A stretch of 64,000 nucleotides of DNA from Pedobacter jeongneungensis (GCF_000633455.1 NZ_AYMG01000013.1:62001-126000); one strand, 5' to 3'; counted from the first letter of the stretch, positions 35,106 through 44,616 are shown. Notes: a model not told the origin generated them from the sequence alone. Translations and numbers: made by a program.

Positions 35106-37772
35106 ATGAGCATATCCACCAAGTACAATCCTGCAGAAACAGAAGATAAATGGTATAGCTATTGGCTATCTAAAAAGTTTTTTCATTCAGAACCCGACGA
35201 GCGTGAACCTTACACCATCGTAATTCCGCCACCAAACGTCACAGGTGTACTGCACATGGGCCACATGCTCAACAACACTATCCAGGATGTTTTGATCCGC
35301 AAAGCCCGTATGCAGGGTAAAAATGCATGTTGGGTACCTGGAACCGATCACGCCTCTATTGCGACCGAAGCAAAGGTTGTGGCGATGCTAAAGGAGCAGG
35401 GTATCAATAAAAAAGACCTTTCGCGCGAAGAATTTTTGAAATATGCCTGGGAGTGGAAAGAAAAATACGGTGGTATTATTTTAGAACAGTTAAAAAAACT
35501 GGGTGCAAGCTGTGATTGGGACCGTACCCGTTTTACGATGGAAGAAGATCTTTCTGAAGCGGTGATCGATTCGTTTATCCACCTTTACAAAAAAGGATGG
35601 ATTTACCGTGGTATCCGTATGGTTAACTGGGATCCGGCTGGTAAAACAGCAGTTTCTGATGAAGAAGTAATCCGTAAGGAAGTAAACCAGAAATTATATT
35701 ATATTAAATACCTGATTGCTGGAACTGAAGATCAGTTTTTAACGATTGCAACCACGCGTCCGGAGACAATTATGGCAGATGCGGCAATCTGTATCAACCC
35801 CAATGATGAGCGCTTTACGCATTTAAAGGGTAAAAAGGTTTTTGTGCCTCTGGTTAATCACGAAATTCCGGTTATTGAAGATGAATATGTAGATATCGAA
35901 TTTGGTACAGGTTGTTTAAAAGTTACACCAGCGCACGATCTGAACGATTATGAACTGGGTGTGAAACACAATTTGCCGGTTACCGATATTTTAAATGATG
36001 ACGGTACTTTAAACGAATTAGCGGTTATTTTAGTGGGCGAAGACCGATTTGTTGCCCGTAAGAAAATTGCCAAAATGCTGGAAGAAGCTGGTCATTTGGA
36101 TAAGGTGGAAGATTATAAATCGCAGGTTGGTTTCTCTGAACGTACAGATGCCGCCATCGAACCAAAACTTTCGATGCAATGGTTTGTGAAGATGAAAGAA
36201 ATGGCTCAACCTGCTTTGGATGACGTTTTGAATGGTGAGGTAAACCTGATCCCGAATAAATTTGAGAATACTTACCGCCACTGGATGGAAAATGTTCGCG
36301 ATTGGAACATTAGTCGCCAGTTATGGTGGGGACAAAGAATCCCGGCCTGGTATGACGATAAAGGAAACTGGGTGGTAGCCAAAACAAAAGATGAAGCTTT
36401 AGAAGAATTCTGGAAGAAGAAACATCTCGACGAAAGCTGTTCTGATGCTGAAAAGGCTGGATTTAAACATCAGTTGGAGCCATTTTTAAGACAGGATGAC
36501 GACGTGATGGATACCTGGTTCTCTTCATGGTTATGGCCGATTTCGGTTTTCGATGGGTTTAAAAATCCTGATAATAAAGACATCAACTACTATTATCCAA
36601 CCAACGATCTGGTTACGGCTCCAGAGATTTTATTCTTCTGGGTAGCACGTATGATTATGGCGGGGCATGAGTTTATGGGCAAAAAACCATTTACTAATGT
36701 GTACTTAACGGGGATTGTTCGCGATAAATTAGGTCGTAAGATGTCTAAATCGCTGGGTAACTCACCTGATCCAATCGGATTGATAGAGAAATATGGTGCT
36801 GATGCGGTTCGTGTTGGGATGTTAATGTCGTCGCCAGCCGGAAACGATTTAATGTTCGATGAAAGTTACTGCGAGCAGGGACGTAATTTCGCCAGCAAAA
36901 TCTGGAATGCTTTCCGTTTGGTAAAAGGGTGGGAAGTGGATGAAAATCTTGCAAATCCAAATACGCAGGCCATTTCGTGGTTCGAAAACCGTTTTAACGA
37001 GGCTTTGGTAGAAATTGAGGCTAATTTTAAACAATACCGTTTATCAGAAGCTTTGATGATCACCTACAAACTGGTTTGGGATGATTTCTGTGCATGGTAT
37101 CTAGAAATGGTTAAACCTGCTTATCAACAGCCGATTGATGCCGAAAGTTATAAAGCTACAATTGCCTTTTTTGAAAATATCATCAAATTATTGCATCCCA
37201 ATATGCCTTTCATCACAGAGGAATTATGGCATGATGATCTTTTCGCCGATCGTGGTGAACTTGATTGCTGTATTGTAGCCGAATTCCCTAAAGGTGGTAC
37301 TTTCGAAGAAAAATTGTTGAAAGAAGCAGAGGTAATTAAAACAGTTATTGCCGAAATCAGGAATGTGAGGAACCAGAAACAGATTTCGCCTAAAGAAGCA
37401 TTGCCATTAAATATTAAGGTGAATTCTGACTTAGATTACGAAAAATGGTTAAATATTGTTTTCAAACTGGCCAATGTATCAGAAGCGGAGATTGTAAACG
37501 ATAAAATTGTTGGAGCAACTGCTTTTATGGCCGGAAAAGATGAATTTTTCATCCCGCTAACCGAAAATATTGATGTAGAAGCAGAACGCGAACGTTTAAA
37601 TGCCGATTTAGTATATTTACAGGGCTTTTTAAAGTCGGTTGTTTCGAAATTAAGCAACGAACGTTTTGTACAGAATGCAAAGCCTGAAATTATTGCCAAT
37701 GAACGCAATAAAAAAGCCGATGCTGAAGCTAAAATCAAAATTATTGAAGAAAGTTTAGCGGTTTTAGGATAA
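35106..37772 (+). CDS. valS: Valine--tRNA ligase
   Basis: This 888-residue class I aminoacyl-tRNA synthetase charges tRNA-Val. It has the HIGH-type HMGH at 50-53 within PPPNVTGVLHMGHMLN, the editing (CP1) domain, and KMSKS at about residue 545 in GRKMSKSLGNSPDPI. An anticodon-binding helical domain and a C-terminal coiled coil from about residue 820 (ERERLNADLVYLQGFLKS) complete it. Length and domain order are normal. It is preceded by a textbook promoter and followed by two hairpins. Confidence 0.98.
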   Translation: MSISTKYNPAETEDKWYSYWLSKKFFHSEPDEREPYTIVIPPPNVTGVLHMGHMLNNTIQDVLIRKARMQGKNACWVPGTDHASIATEAKVVAMLKEQGINKKDLSREEFLKYAWEWKEKYGGIILEQLKKLGASCDWDRTRFTMEEDLSEAVIDSFIHLYKKGWIYRGIRMVNWDPAGKTAVSDEEVIRKEVNQKLYYIKYLIAGTEDQFLTIATTRPETIMADAAICINPNDERFTHLKGKKVFVPLVNHEIPVIEDEYVDIEFGTGCLKVTPAHDLNDYELGVKHNLPVTDILNDDGTLNELAVILVGEDRFVARKKIAKMLEEAGHLDKVEDYKSQVGFSERTDAAIEPKLSMQWFVKMKEMAQPALDDVLNGEVNLIPNKFENTYRHWMENVRDWNISRQLWWGQRIPAWYDDKGNWVVAKTKDEALEEFWKKKHLDESCSDAEKAGFKHQLEPFLRQDDDVMDTWFSSWLWPISVFDGFKNPDNKDINYYYPTNDLVTAPEILFFWVARMIMAGHEFMGKKPFTNVYLTGIVRDKLGRKMSKSLGNSPDPIGLIEKYGADAVRVGMLMSSPAGNDLMFDESYCEQGRNFASKIWNAFRLVKGWEVDENLANPNTQAISWFENRFNEALVEIEANFKQYRLSEALMITYKLVWDDFCAWYLEMVKPAYQQPIDAESYKATIAFFENIIKLLHPNMPFITEELWHDDLFADRGELDCCIVAEFPKGGTFEEKLLKEAEVIKTVIAEIRNVRNQKQISPKEALPLNIKVNSDLDYEKWLNIVFKLANVSEAEIVNDKIVGATAFMAGKDEFFIPLTENIDVEAERERLNADLVYLQGFLKSVVSKLSNERFVQNAKPEIIANERNKKADAEAKIKIIEESLAVLG

Positions 37773-37784
37773 TCATAATCTCAC

Positions 37785-37817
37785 AAACCTATAAGGTTTT
37801 TAAAACCTTATAGGTTT
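37785..37817. repeat. 33-base near-perfect palindrome after valS
   Basis: AAACCTATAAGGTTTT (37785-37800) and AAAACCTTATAGGTTT (37802-37817) are perfect 16-bp arms around a single T. It stands just before the valS terminator and may be a site, a degenerate element or part of the 3' structure. Confidence 0.7.
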
Positions 37818-37822
37818 TAAAT

Positions 37823-37862
37823 AATCCCTTTAGAATTTTTTCTAAAGGGATTTCTCTTTTTC
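37823..37862 (+). terminator. Intrinsic terminator of valS
   Basis: Perfect 12-bp arms AATCCCTTTAGA (37823-37834) and TCTAAAGGGATT (37841-37852) are followed by TCTCTTTTT. Confidence 0.82.
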
Positions 37863-38031
37863 ATCCATTCCCCATCTTACCTCTTAAATTTTCCATCTTC
37901 CTTTGCCTTTCTAAATTGTTACCTAAGCTCATCCTTTTATTAAACTAAAAATCCTAATTTGGATTCTGTTAAACATCTTATAAATCGTTTAACTCATAAG
38001 CTATCTAACCTTATTTAAACCGTTTTATTCT

Positions 38032-39387
38032 ATGGAAAATTCCAGAAGAAAATTCATCAAACAATCAGCAATATTTGCTGCGGCAACCTATGCCGGTACC
38101 ATGGGCATGAGTGCCAAAAGTTATGGCCGCATTATCGGCGCTAACGATAGGGTACGTGTAGGTGTTGTTGGCTTTTCTGACCGCTTTAAAGATACCCTTT
38201 TACCTTGTTTCCTGAACCACAACAAGGAGCTGAATTTCGATATTGTTGGCCTTTCCGATCTTTGGAGTTACCGTAGGGATCTGGGCATTGCGCATTTAAA
38301 GGCAAAGTTTGGACATGATATCAAAGCTTGTCGGAATAACGATGAACTTTATGCCACAAAAGATCTTGATGCCGTAATTATCAGCACAGCCGATTTTCAG
38401 CATGCTTTACATACCATTGAAGCGGTAAAAGCCAATTGTGATGCTTACGTAGAAAAACCTTTTGCTGAAACCATGGATGATGCCAAAGCTGCATTTAAAG
38501 CAGTAAAGGCAAGTAAACAGATTGTACAGATTGGCTCGCAGAGAAGAAGTGGAGAGAATTATACCAATGCTGCCAAATTTATCCAGGACGGAAAGTTTGG
38601 ACCGATTACCGCAGTAGACCTGGTTTGGAATGTAAACCAGCCGGGTAGATGGCGCAGGCCAGATTTAGTAGCTAAATTAAAAGAAGAAGATATTGATTGG
38701 AAAAGGTTTTTATTAAACCGCCCCAACGAGGCCTTTGACCCAAGAAAATATTTAGAATACCGCTTGTTTTGGCCATATTCTTCGGGCATGCCCGGACAGT
38801 GGATGAGCCACCAGATTGACACTGTACACTGGTTTACCAATTTAAAACATCCTCGCAGTGTAGTGGCCAATGGTGGTATTTATACCTGGAAAGATGGCCG
38901 TAGAAACTGGGATTCGATGGTTGCCGTATTCGATTATGGCCAGCCAGATTCAACTGATGGTTTCCAGGTAACCTTTACTTCGCGTATGCAGAATAGCGTG
39001 GGGGATGTAGGTGAGGTTTACTATTCAAATGGTGGTGAGCTGAATTTAATTATAAATAAAGTATCGCCAAAAGGAGGATTAAGGCAGCAGGAAGCCTCAG
39101 CAATGGGCATGAAAGCCAATCTCTTACCAGAATTTGATCTAAGTAAAACCGAAGTTAAAGCTGCAACCGGTGCCAATATGGGTGGTGATGCACTAACTTC
39201 AGGCCACATGCGCAACTGGATGGAATGTGTGCGCAGCCGTAAAACACCAAATGCCCCTGTAGAAGCGGGTTATTCGCACTCTATTGCCAACATCATGACC
39301 AATGCTGCGGTAAGAACAGGTGCAAAAGCAGTTTTCGATGAAGGCAAACAAGAAGTAATTGCAAACGGAAAAGTATTTAAATATTAG
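38032..39387 (+). CDS. Secreted Gfo/Idh/MocA-family oxidoreductase (1)
   Basis: This 451-residue protein begins with a twin-arginine-like signal (SRRKFIKQSAIFAAATYAG), so it is probably exported folded with its nicotinamide cofactor. The Rossmann domain follows: RVRVGVVGFSDR, then the EKP motif in DAYVEKPFAETMDDA. A C-terminal alpha/beta domain contains MPGQWMSHQIDTVHWF, with the His typical of the active site. Members oxidise or reduce sugar hydroxyls. Next to a DUF1080 protein and a second exported family member, a role in converting glycosides to 3-keto derivatives is likely; that is inference from context and recent work on such clusters. Confidence 0.88.
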   Translation: MENSRRKFIKQSAIFAAATYAGTMGMSAKSYGRIIGANDRVRVGVVGFSDRFKDTLLPCFLNHNKELNFDIVGLSDLWSYRRDLGIAHLKAKFGHDIKACRNNDELYATKDLDAVIISTADFQHALHTIEAVKANCDAYVEKPFAETMDDAKAAFKAVKASKQIVQIGSQRRSGENYTNAAKFIQDGKFGPITAVDLVWNVNQPGRWRRPDLVAKLKEEDIDWKRFLLNRPNEAFDPRKYLEYRLFWPYSSGMPGQWMSHQIDTVHWFTNLKHPRSVVANGGIYTWKDGRRNWDSMVAVFDYGQPDSTDGFQVTFTSRMQNSVGDVGEVYYSNGGELNLIINKVSPKGGLRQQEASAMGMKANLLPEFDLSKTEVKAATGANMGGDALTSGHMRNWMECVRSRKTPNAPVEAGYSHSIANIMTNAAVRTGAKAVFDEGKQEVIANGKVFKY

Positions 39388-39392
39388 CGTAC

Positions 39393-39427
39393 CGTCATTG
39401 CGAGGAAGAATGACGAAGCAATCTTTT
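39393..39427. repeat. Fragment of a dispersed repeat, CGTCATTGCGAGGAAGAATGACGAAGCAATCTT
   Basis: The words CGTCATTGCGAGG and GACGAAGCAATCTT match parts of the composite at 42483-42649 (CACGAAGCAATCTT, CTCGCAATGACGAC). It lies between two genes of the oxidoreductase cluster. Confidence 0.6.
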
Positions 39428-39508
39428 TTGCAGACAAACTGTTTTCCCGAAGTTTGGAATAAACAGCCTCTGTAATAATTAAAGACTATAAAATCTTATA
39501 AAACTATC

Positions 39509-40873
39509 ATGTTAAATATCAAAAAATATAGTATCCTGGCTCTTTCCCTGATCAGCCTTTCAGCCGCTGCCCAAAAAGCGAAACCTTTGTTTGATGGTAA
39601 AACACTAACGGGCTGGAAAGCCGTTGCAGGTGCAGCACCATACAAAGTTGAAGATGGAATGATTGTGGGCACTATGACCAAAGGCACGCCAAATTCGTTC
39701 CTGATTACCGAAAAAGAATATGGCGATTTCATTTTGGAACTGGATGTGAAACTCGAAGGTGAAACCACCAATTCTGGCATCCAGACCCGTAGCCATATTA
39801 AACCAGAAGGAAATAACGGTAAAGGTTTGGTTTTTGGCAGGCAGGTAGAAATAGACCCTACGCCTAGAGCCTGGACGGGTGGAATTTACGACGAAGCCAG
39901 AAGATTGTGGTTATATCCTTTAGAACTTAATCCAGCAGCAAAACCTTTGTACAAAAAGAATGAATTTAACCATTACAAAATAGAATGCATCGGCAACGAA
40001 CTTAAAACCTGGGTAAATGGAACACCGGTTGCTTATGTGATCGATACGCTTGATAAATCGGGTTTTATCGGTTTACAGGTGCATGGCATAGGCAATAACC
40101 TCGATAACGATGGCAAGAAAGTTTATTTCAAAAACATCAATATCCAAACTGAAGGTTTAAAGGCTAAAGCTTTTCCAAAAGGCATTTATACCGTTAATTT
40201 AACGCCCAATACTTTATCTGCTTACGAAAAATCGGAAGGTTATAAACTCTTGTTCGATGGTAAAAGCAATGCAGGCTGGATCGGTGCTTATAAAACGGCT
40301 TTCCCTGCAAAAGGGTGGAAAATTGCCGATGGCGTAATCAGTGTGGAACCTTCTGGCGGTGCAGAATCGACCAATGGTGGCGATATTGTAACCAAAGATG
40401 AATACGCAGCTTTCGATATGTCGTTCGAGTTTAAATTAACACCAGGAGCCAACAGTGGGGTGAAATATTTTGTTACCCTGAGCGAAAAAAATACAGGCTC
40501 AGCCATTGGTTTGGAATACCAGGTTTTGGACGATGAACTGCACCCTGATGCTAAATTGGGCAGGGATGGGAACCGTACCTTAGCTTCTTTATATGATTTA
40601 ATGACAGCCAAAAAAGAAGCCCGTTACCTGCGTCCAATCGGTAGCTGGAACAACGGCCGTTTGGTGGTTTACCCGAATAATAAAGTAGAACACTACTTAA
40701 ATGGGGTTAAAGTTCTGGAATATACACGTGGATCAGAAGAGTTTAAAAAACTCGTTGCCATTAGTAAATATAAAGATTGGAAAAACTTTGGGGAGGCTCC
40801 AAAAGGACATATCCTGCTACAGGATCATGGTAATAAAGTGGATTTCAGGACGATTAAAATCAAGACTTTATAA
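39509..40873 (+). CDS. Secreted protein with two DUF1080 domains (3-keto-glycoside hydrolase type)
   Basis: This 454-residue protein has a signal peptide (cleavage near SAAAQ) and two tandem DUF1080 domains, each a concanavalin-like jelly roll. The first runs from KPLFDGKTLTGW (about 26-37) to about 215; the second starts at KLLFDGKSNAGW near 246 and continues to the end. DUF1080 members were recently recognised as acting on 3-keto-disaccharides or glycosides, cleaving or eliminating at the oxidised sugar. With the two Gfo/Idh/MocA enzymes on either side this makes a coherent extracytoplasmic oxidoreductive degradation cluster. The exact glycoside is unknown. Confidence 0.85.
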   Translation: MLNIKKYSILALSLISLSAAAQKAKPLFDGKTLTGWKAVAGAAPYKVEDGMIVGTMTKGTPNSFLITEKEYGDFILELDVKLEGETTNSGIQTRSHIKPEGNNGKGLVFGRQVEIDPTPRAWTGGIYDEARRLWLYPLELNPAAKPLYKKNEFNHYKIECIGNELKTWVNGTPVAYVIDTLDKSGFIGLQVHGIGNNLDNDGKKVYFKNINIQTEGLKAKAFPKGIYTVNLTPNTLSAYEKSEGYKLLFDGKSNAGWIGAYKTAFPAKGWKIADGVISVEPSGGAESTNGGDIVTKDEYAAFDMSFEFKLTPGANSGVKYFVTLSEKNTGSAIGLEYQVLDDELHPDAKLGRDGNRTLASLYDLMTAKKEARYLRPIGSWNNGRLVVYPNNKVEHYLNGVKVLEYTRGSEEFKKLVAISKYKDWKNFGEAPKGHILLQDHGNKVDFRTIKIKTL

Positions 40874-40973
40874 GTTTTTGATTTGAAAATGGGTATAGAG
40901 GAATAAATTGTATTAAGGATTTTTAACCACAGATGTACACAGATAAACACAGATTTTATCCTTGAGCATCCTT

Positions 40974-41166
40974 TCCATCTCCCGACAACCGGGATAAGTA
41001 GTGGTCGATGATGTTACCCCATTTAGCACTGAAAGAAATTAAATAGCCCCGACATAAGCGGAAATACTTTTTGTTGCATTTCCGCCAGATATAGCAGATA
41101 CCGGCAACAAAAAGATTGAAGCATTGGCGGGACTACCACTTAATAGCAGTATTATCCTGGCGCTCC
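40974..41166. repeat. Dispersed repeat with nested hairpins upstream of the second oxidoreductase gene
   Basis: The 331-base gap holds no gene but contains CCCGACAACCGGG at its left and the hairpin GCGGAAAT-N12-ATTTCCGC (41058-41085). At its right are GGCGGGACTACCACTTAA and GGCGCTCC. GCGCTCC and GGCGGGACT relate it to the element at 31181-31258. Confidence 0.55.
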
Positions 41167-41204
41167 AAATCATAATTTTAAAGAAAATAAAATATTAACA
41201 TATC

Positions 41205-42398
41205 ATGCATCGTCGGTCTTTTGTAAAGCATACTACTTTGTTAGGTTCAGGGCTATTGGTCGGGAATCAGGTTTTTGCTGATTTATATTCCGATCAGGTA
41301 TATAATGTAGCCATGGTCGGTTGTGGCGATCGTGGCAAAGGTGTGCTGTCGGTTATTAAATCCATGCCGGCTAAATATAATATCAAAGCTTATTGCGACT
41401 TACTCGATTTCAGACTCAAAGAAGCCGAAAAGTATGTTCCAGCCGATGCAAAAGCTGTGAAAGATTACCACAGGGTTTTGGATGATAAAACCATTGATGC
41501 GGTTTTTATTGCCACGCCTTTAAGCGAACATTTCAAAATTGCTAAAGATGCTGTGCTTGCCGGTAAACATGTGTATGTAGAAAAGACCATGACTTACAAT
41601 ATTGCTCAGGCGCTGGAGCTTAAAAAACTGGTTAAAAAATATCCCAATCAGGTTTTTCAGGTAGGATATCAATACCGTTATTCGCCGCTTTATTTTAAGG
41701 TGAAAGACATGATCCAAAGTGGTTATTTAGGTAAAGTTTCGCAGATCGATTGCCGTTGGGACCGTAATGGGAACTGGCGCAGAGCTGTTCCTGATCCGGC
41801 TTTGGAACGAAAAATTAACTGGAGGATGTATAAGGAATATTCAGGTGGATTAGCCGCTGAACTGCTCTCACATCAGATCGATTTTATCAACTGGGCATTC
41901 GAAACGCAGCCTGATGAAATAATGGGATCGGGTGGAATAGACGTTTTTAAGGATGGTCGCGAAACTTATGATAATATCCAGGCCATTCTCCGCTATAAGG
42001 AAAAAGGCATGATTGGCAACTTTGGTGCCACCTGCGGCAATGCGCACGATGGTTACTTGTTTAAAATAAAAGGGACTAAAGGTTCGGTTTCTTTGCTTAC
42101 CAATACTGGTTTATTTTATCCTGAAGAAAGCACCAGAAAAGAGCTTGGCATTGTTGATGGAGTAACCGGAGCAACAAAAATCGTAGTCAACAAAGACGGC
42201 GGAATCCCGATTTTGGATAAGCCTACCATTGATGGTACAAACTATGCGCTGGACGAATTTTATAAATCGATAACTACTAAAAAAGAACCTGCATCAAATA
42301 TCAATACCGGAACACAGGCCACTATTTGTGTGGCCATGTGTAATGAAGCGATTTATAGTGGTAATAAACAGGTTTGGAAGCCAGAGTATAGTTTATAG
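41205..42398 (+). CDS. Secreted Gfo/Idh/MocA-family oxidoreductase (2)
   Basis: This 397-residue protein has a twin-arginine-like signal (HRRSFVKHTTLLGSGLLVG). The NAD(P)-binding fold follows: VYNVAMVGCGDRG and VYVEKTMTYNIAQAL, where the usual EKP reads EKT. The C-terminal domain contains SGGLAAELLSHQIDFINW with the expected active-site His. It is only distantly similar to the first family member in this cluster, so the two probably catalyse opposite or successive redox steps. A dispersed repeat separates it from the DUF1080 gene, so co-transcription is plausible but not assured. Confidence 0.87.
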   Translation: MHRRSFVKHTTLLGSGLLVGNQVFADLYSDQVYNVAMVGCGDRGKGVLSVIKSMPAKYNIKAYCDLLDFRLKEAEKYVPADAKAVKDYHRVLDDKTIDAVFIATPLSEHFKIAKDAVLAGKHVYVEKTMTYNIAQALELKKLVKKYPNQVFQVGYQYRYSPLYFKVKDMIQSGYLGKVSQIDCRWDRNGNWRRAVPDPALERKINWRMYKEYSGGLAAELLSHQIDFINWAFETQPDEIMGSGGIDVFKDGRETYDNIQAILRYKEKGMIGNFGATCGNAHDGYLFKIKGTKGSVSLLTNTGLFYPEESTRKELGIVDGVTGATKIVVNKDGGIPILDKPTIDGTNYALDEFYKSITTKKEPASNINTGTQATICVAMCNEAIYSGNKQVWKPEYSL

Positions 42399-42482
42399 TA
42401 TTTATCATTCTGAGGGATAAATATTTCATAAAATCAATATAAAAGACAGATCTTTTTGGCAAAATGGTAGCTTGTGCGAGAT

Positions 42483-42649
42483 CGTCATTCCCAACTCGAT
42501 TGGGAATCGTAATGCAAGCGTTTTAAGATTCCCGCATGTGCGGGAATGACGACCGCAATACGAGGCACGAAGCAATCTTAAAGCGATCGCTACCAGCAAT
42601 AGTTGTAAGATTGCTTCGCCGGCTGAAAAAGCCTTCTCGCAATGACGAC
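42483..42649. repeat. Composite palindromic repeat block
   Basis: Three hairpin-forming units follow each other: ATTCCCAA-CTCGA-TTGGGAAT near 42488, ATTCCCGC-ATGT-GCGGGAAT near 42529, then AAGCAATCTTAAAG...GTAAGATTGCTTCGCC and CTCGCAATGACGAC. The outer CGTCATT and AATGACG words close the block. It fills most of a 361-base gene-free gap. Confidence 0.75.
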
Positions 42650-42759
42650 TTCATTCAGAACTCACCTATATAGATGATTCATTACATCCAATAGCTATCG
42701 GATCGGGATGAAAGAATGGGACAACTCCGTGTTTTTCCGTGTCTCTGTGGCTATTCCAT

Positions 42760-43218
42760 CTATAACCCCAAATATTCAGGCATTTCTTCTACAAAATTAA
42801 AACTGCCCCTCTCCAGGTCCATTTTTGCATAAACATGCTGTAAACCGTTGGTTAACACGATCCATTTGGCCTGATGGATGGAATTATACCTAGCTGCCTG
42901 ATCAAATACCGATTGTGTAATCTTAACCTTTGGCGCTTTGCACTCAATCAGCATTAGTTTTTCACCTGAGGTATTGTAAACCAAAATATCGCTCCGTTTT
43001 TGCAGTTGATTTAACACCAAACCGCCTTCAAGCTGGATCAACGTCCTCGGGAATTTCTTCTCTGTAATCAGGTTCTGTATAAAATGCTGCCTCACCCATT
43101 CTTCTGGCGTAAGCACCAGGTGTTTCTTTCTAAGTTCATCGAATATAAAAACTACACCATCCTTTTTACTGATTTTAAACGGATAAGGCGGAAGGTTAAG
43201 CGGGGTAGGGGTGAACAT
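42760..43218 (-). CDS. HsdR N-terminal-domain protein (PD-(D/E)XK fold)
   Basis: This 152-residue protein corresponds to the type I restriction HsdR N-terminal domain alone. It has D77 in KRSDILVY and the ExK pair E92 and K94 in MLIECKAPKV, a complete nuclease core, but no helicase motor. In Bacteroidota such small proteins are common and often lie next to holA, as here, without any restriction system, so the restriction label should not be carried over. It is divergent from holA, with repeats between. Function unknown, though DNA binding or cleavage is plausible. Confidence 0.82.
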   Translation of the reverse strand: MFTPTPLNLPPYPFKISKKDGVVFIFDELRKKHLVLTPEEWVRQHFIQNLITEKKFPRTLIQLEGGLVLNQLQKRSDILVYNTSGEKLMLIECKAPKVKITQSVFDQAARYNSIHQAKWIVLTNGLQHVYAKMDLERGSFNFVEEMPEYLGL

Positions 43219-43227
43219 TTTTCAGTT

Positions 43228-43292
43228 TTCAGTTGGCAATTAACAGTATTCAGTTGGCAATTAACAGTATTCAGTTCGCAGTTGGAGGTTTT
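43228..43292. repeat. Short tandem repeat, 21-base unit TTCAGTTGGCAATTAACAGTA
   Basis: Two exact 21-base units begin at 43228 and 43249, and a degenerate third at 43270. The following bases to about 43335 continue with related words (CAATTTCAACAATTAACC, ATTAAACAATAAAAC). Similar AATTAACC strings occur at 63512-63575. Confidence 0.65.
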
Positions 43293-43463
43293 CAGTTAAC
43301 CAATTTCAACAATTAACCATTAAACAATAAAACAATTGGTCAATTACACTCCAAAGTTAATTAATTTTACGGCACGCACGGAAATCTCACATCTAACTTC
43401 TCAAATCTCTTAACTTATAAACATTTACTCAAATCCTTAAACCTAAATCGTAATTTTACGGCA

Positions 43464-44483
43464 ATGACTGCTGCCGAAATTATTAAGGACATCAAAGCCC
43501 GTAAATTTAAACCCGTGTACCTTTTACATGGTGAAGAATCTTACTATATCGATCAGGTAACCGATTATATTGAGGATAAATTGCTAAGTGATGCCGAAAA
43601 AGGCTTCAACCAAACGGTTTTATATGGCAAAGATACCGATATGGCTACTGTTTTGGGTGCTGCCAAGCGGTATCCGATGATGTCAGACTATCAGGTAGTA
43701 ATTATTAAAGAGGCACAGGATTTAAAATGGGGCAAAGAAGATAGCTCAAAAGAGGGCGAATTTGTGCTCAATTACTTCGAAAAACCGTTGCCAAGTACCA
43801 TTTTGGTCCTGGCTTATAAATATGCCAATTTCGACAAACGTAAAAAAATCTATAAGGCAATCAATAAAAGTGGAATAATTTTCCAGTCGGATCCTGTACG
43901 CGATTATAAACTGGTGCCGTGGATCGAAGAATTTATCAAAGAAAAAGGCTATAAAATCGATCAGCAGGCATCAGCATTAATGGCCGAATATTTGGGAACC
44001 GATCTTTCTAAAATTGCCAATGAGATTGAGAAGTTAATGCTGAATGTTCCGAAAGAAATGACAATCAGCACCGATCATGTTCAGAAAAATATCGGCATTA
44101 GTAAAGAATACAATGTTTTCGAACTTCAAAAGGCTTTGGCTATCCGTGATGTATTAAAATGTAATAAAATCATCAATTACTTCGCCAGCAATCCAAAGGC
44201 CAATCCAACAGTGATGGTTTTGGCCAATTTGGGCGGTTATTTCACCAAACTTTTAAAATATCATTACATCCCCAATAAGGCCGATGCCGCATCTGCATTG
44301 GGTGTTCCGCCCTTTTTTATCAAAGATTACGAAGTGGCTGCCCGCAATTACAATACTGGCAAAGTTTTTCAGGTTATTGGTTTGCTCCGCGAATACGACT
44401 TAAAAAGCAAAGGTTTAGATAGTACCGGGAACGTAGATGATGGCGAGCTGTTAAAAGAGCTTGTTTTCAAGATTGTGCACTAA
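43464..44483 (+). CDS. holA: DNA polymerase III subunit delta
   Basis: This 339-residue clamp-loader subunit has the HolA N-terminal start (KPVYLLHGEESYYIDQVTDY), the middle region (VIIKEAQDLKWGKED) and the C-terminal helical domain (NVFELQKALAIRDVLKCNKI, then LAYKYANF-type strands earlier). The delta subunit opens the beta sliding clamp. Length is normal. The upstream gap carries only short tandem and word-like repeats. Confidence 0.92.
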   Translation: MTAAEIIKDIKARKFKPVYLLHGEESYYIDQVTDYIEDKLLSDAEKGFNQTVLYGKDTDMATVLGAAKRYPMMSDYQVVIIKEAQDLKWGKEDSSKEGEFVLNYFEKPLPSTILVLAYKYANFDKRKKIYKAINKSGIIFQSDPVRDYKLVPWIEEFIKEKGYKIDQQASALMAEYLGTDLSKIANEIEKLMLNVPKEMTISTDHVQKNIGISKEYNVFELQKALAIRDVLKCNKIINYFASNPKANPTVMVLANLGGYFTKLLKYHYIPNKADAASALGVPPFFIKDYEVAARNYNTGKVFQVIGLLREYDLKSKGLDSTGNVDDGELLKELVFKIVH

Positions 44484-44616
44484 TCTTTTATTAGCAGAAA
44501 AGTATTCTATATTACCTGTCAAACGTTTGCGCAAATTTTCAGGATTTTAGTCTCGTTAAATATCATTATTTTAGAAGTTGATACCTTTTACGGTTGCTAA
44601 CCATTTCTAAACACAA

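Noticed and set aside
42760..43218. Part of a type I restriction system
   Set aside because: Only the HsdR N-terminal nuclease domain is present. No HsdM or HsdS gene or helicase domain is nearby, and such stand-alone proteins next to holA are common.
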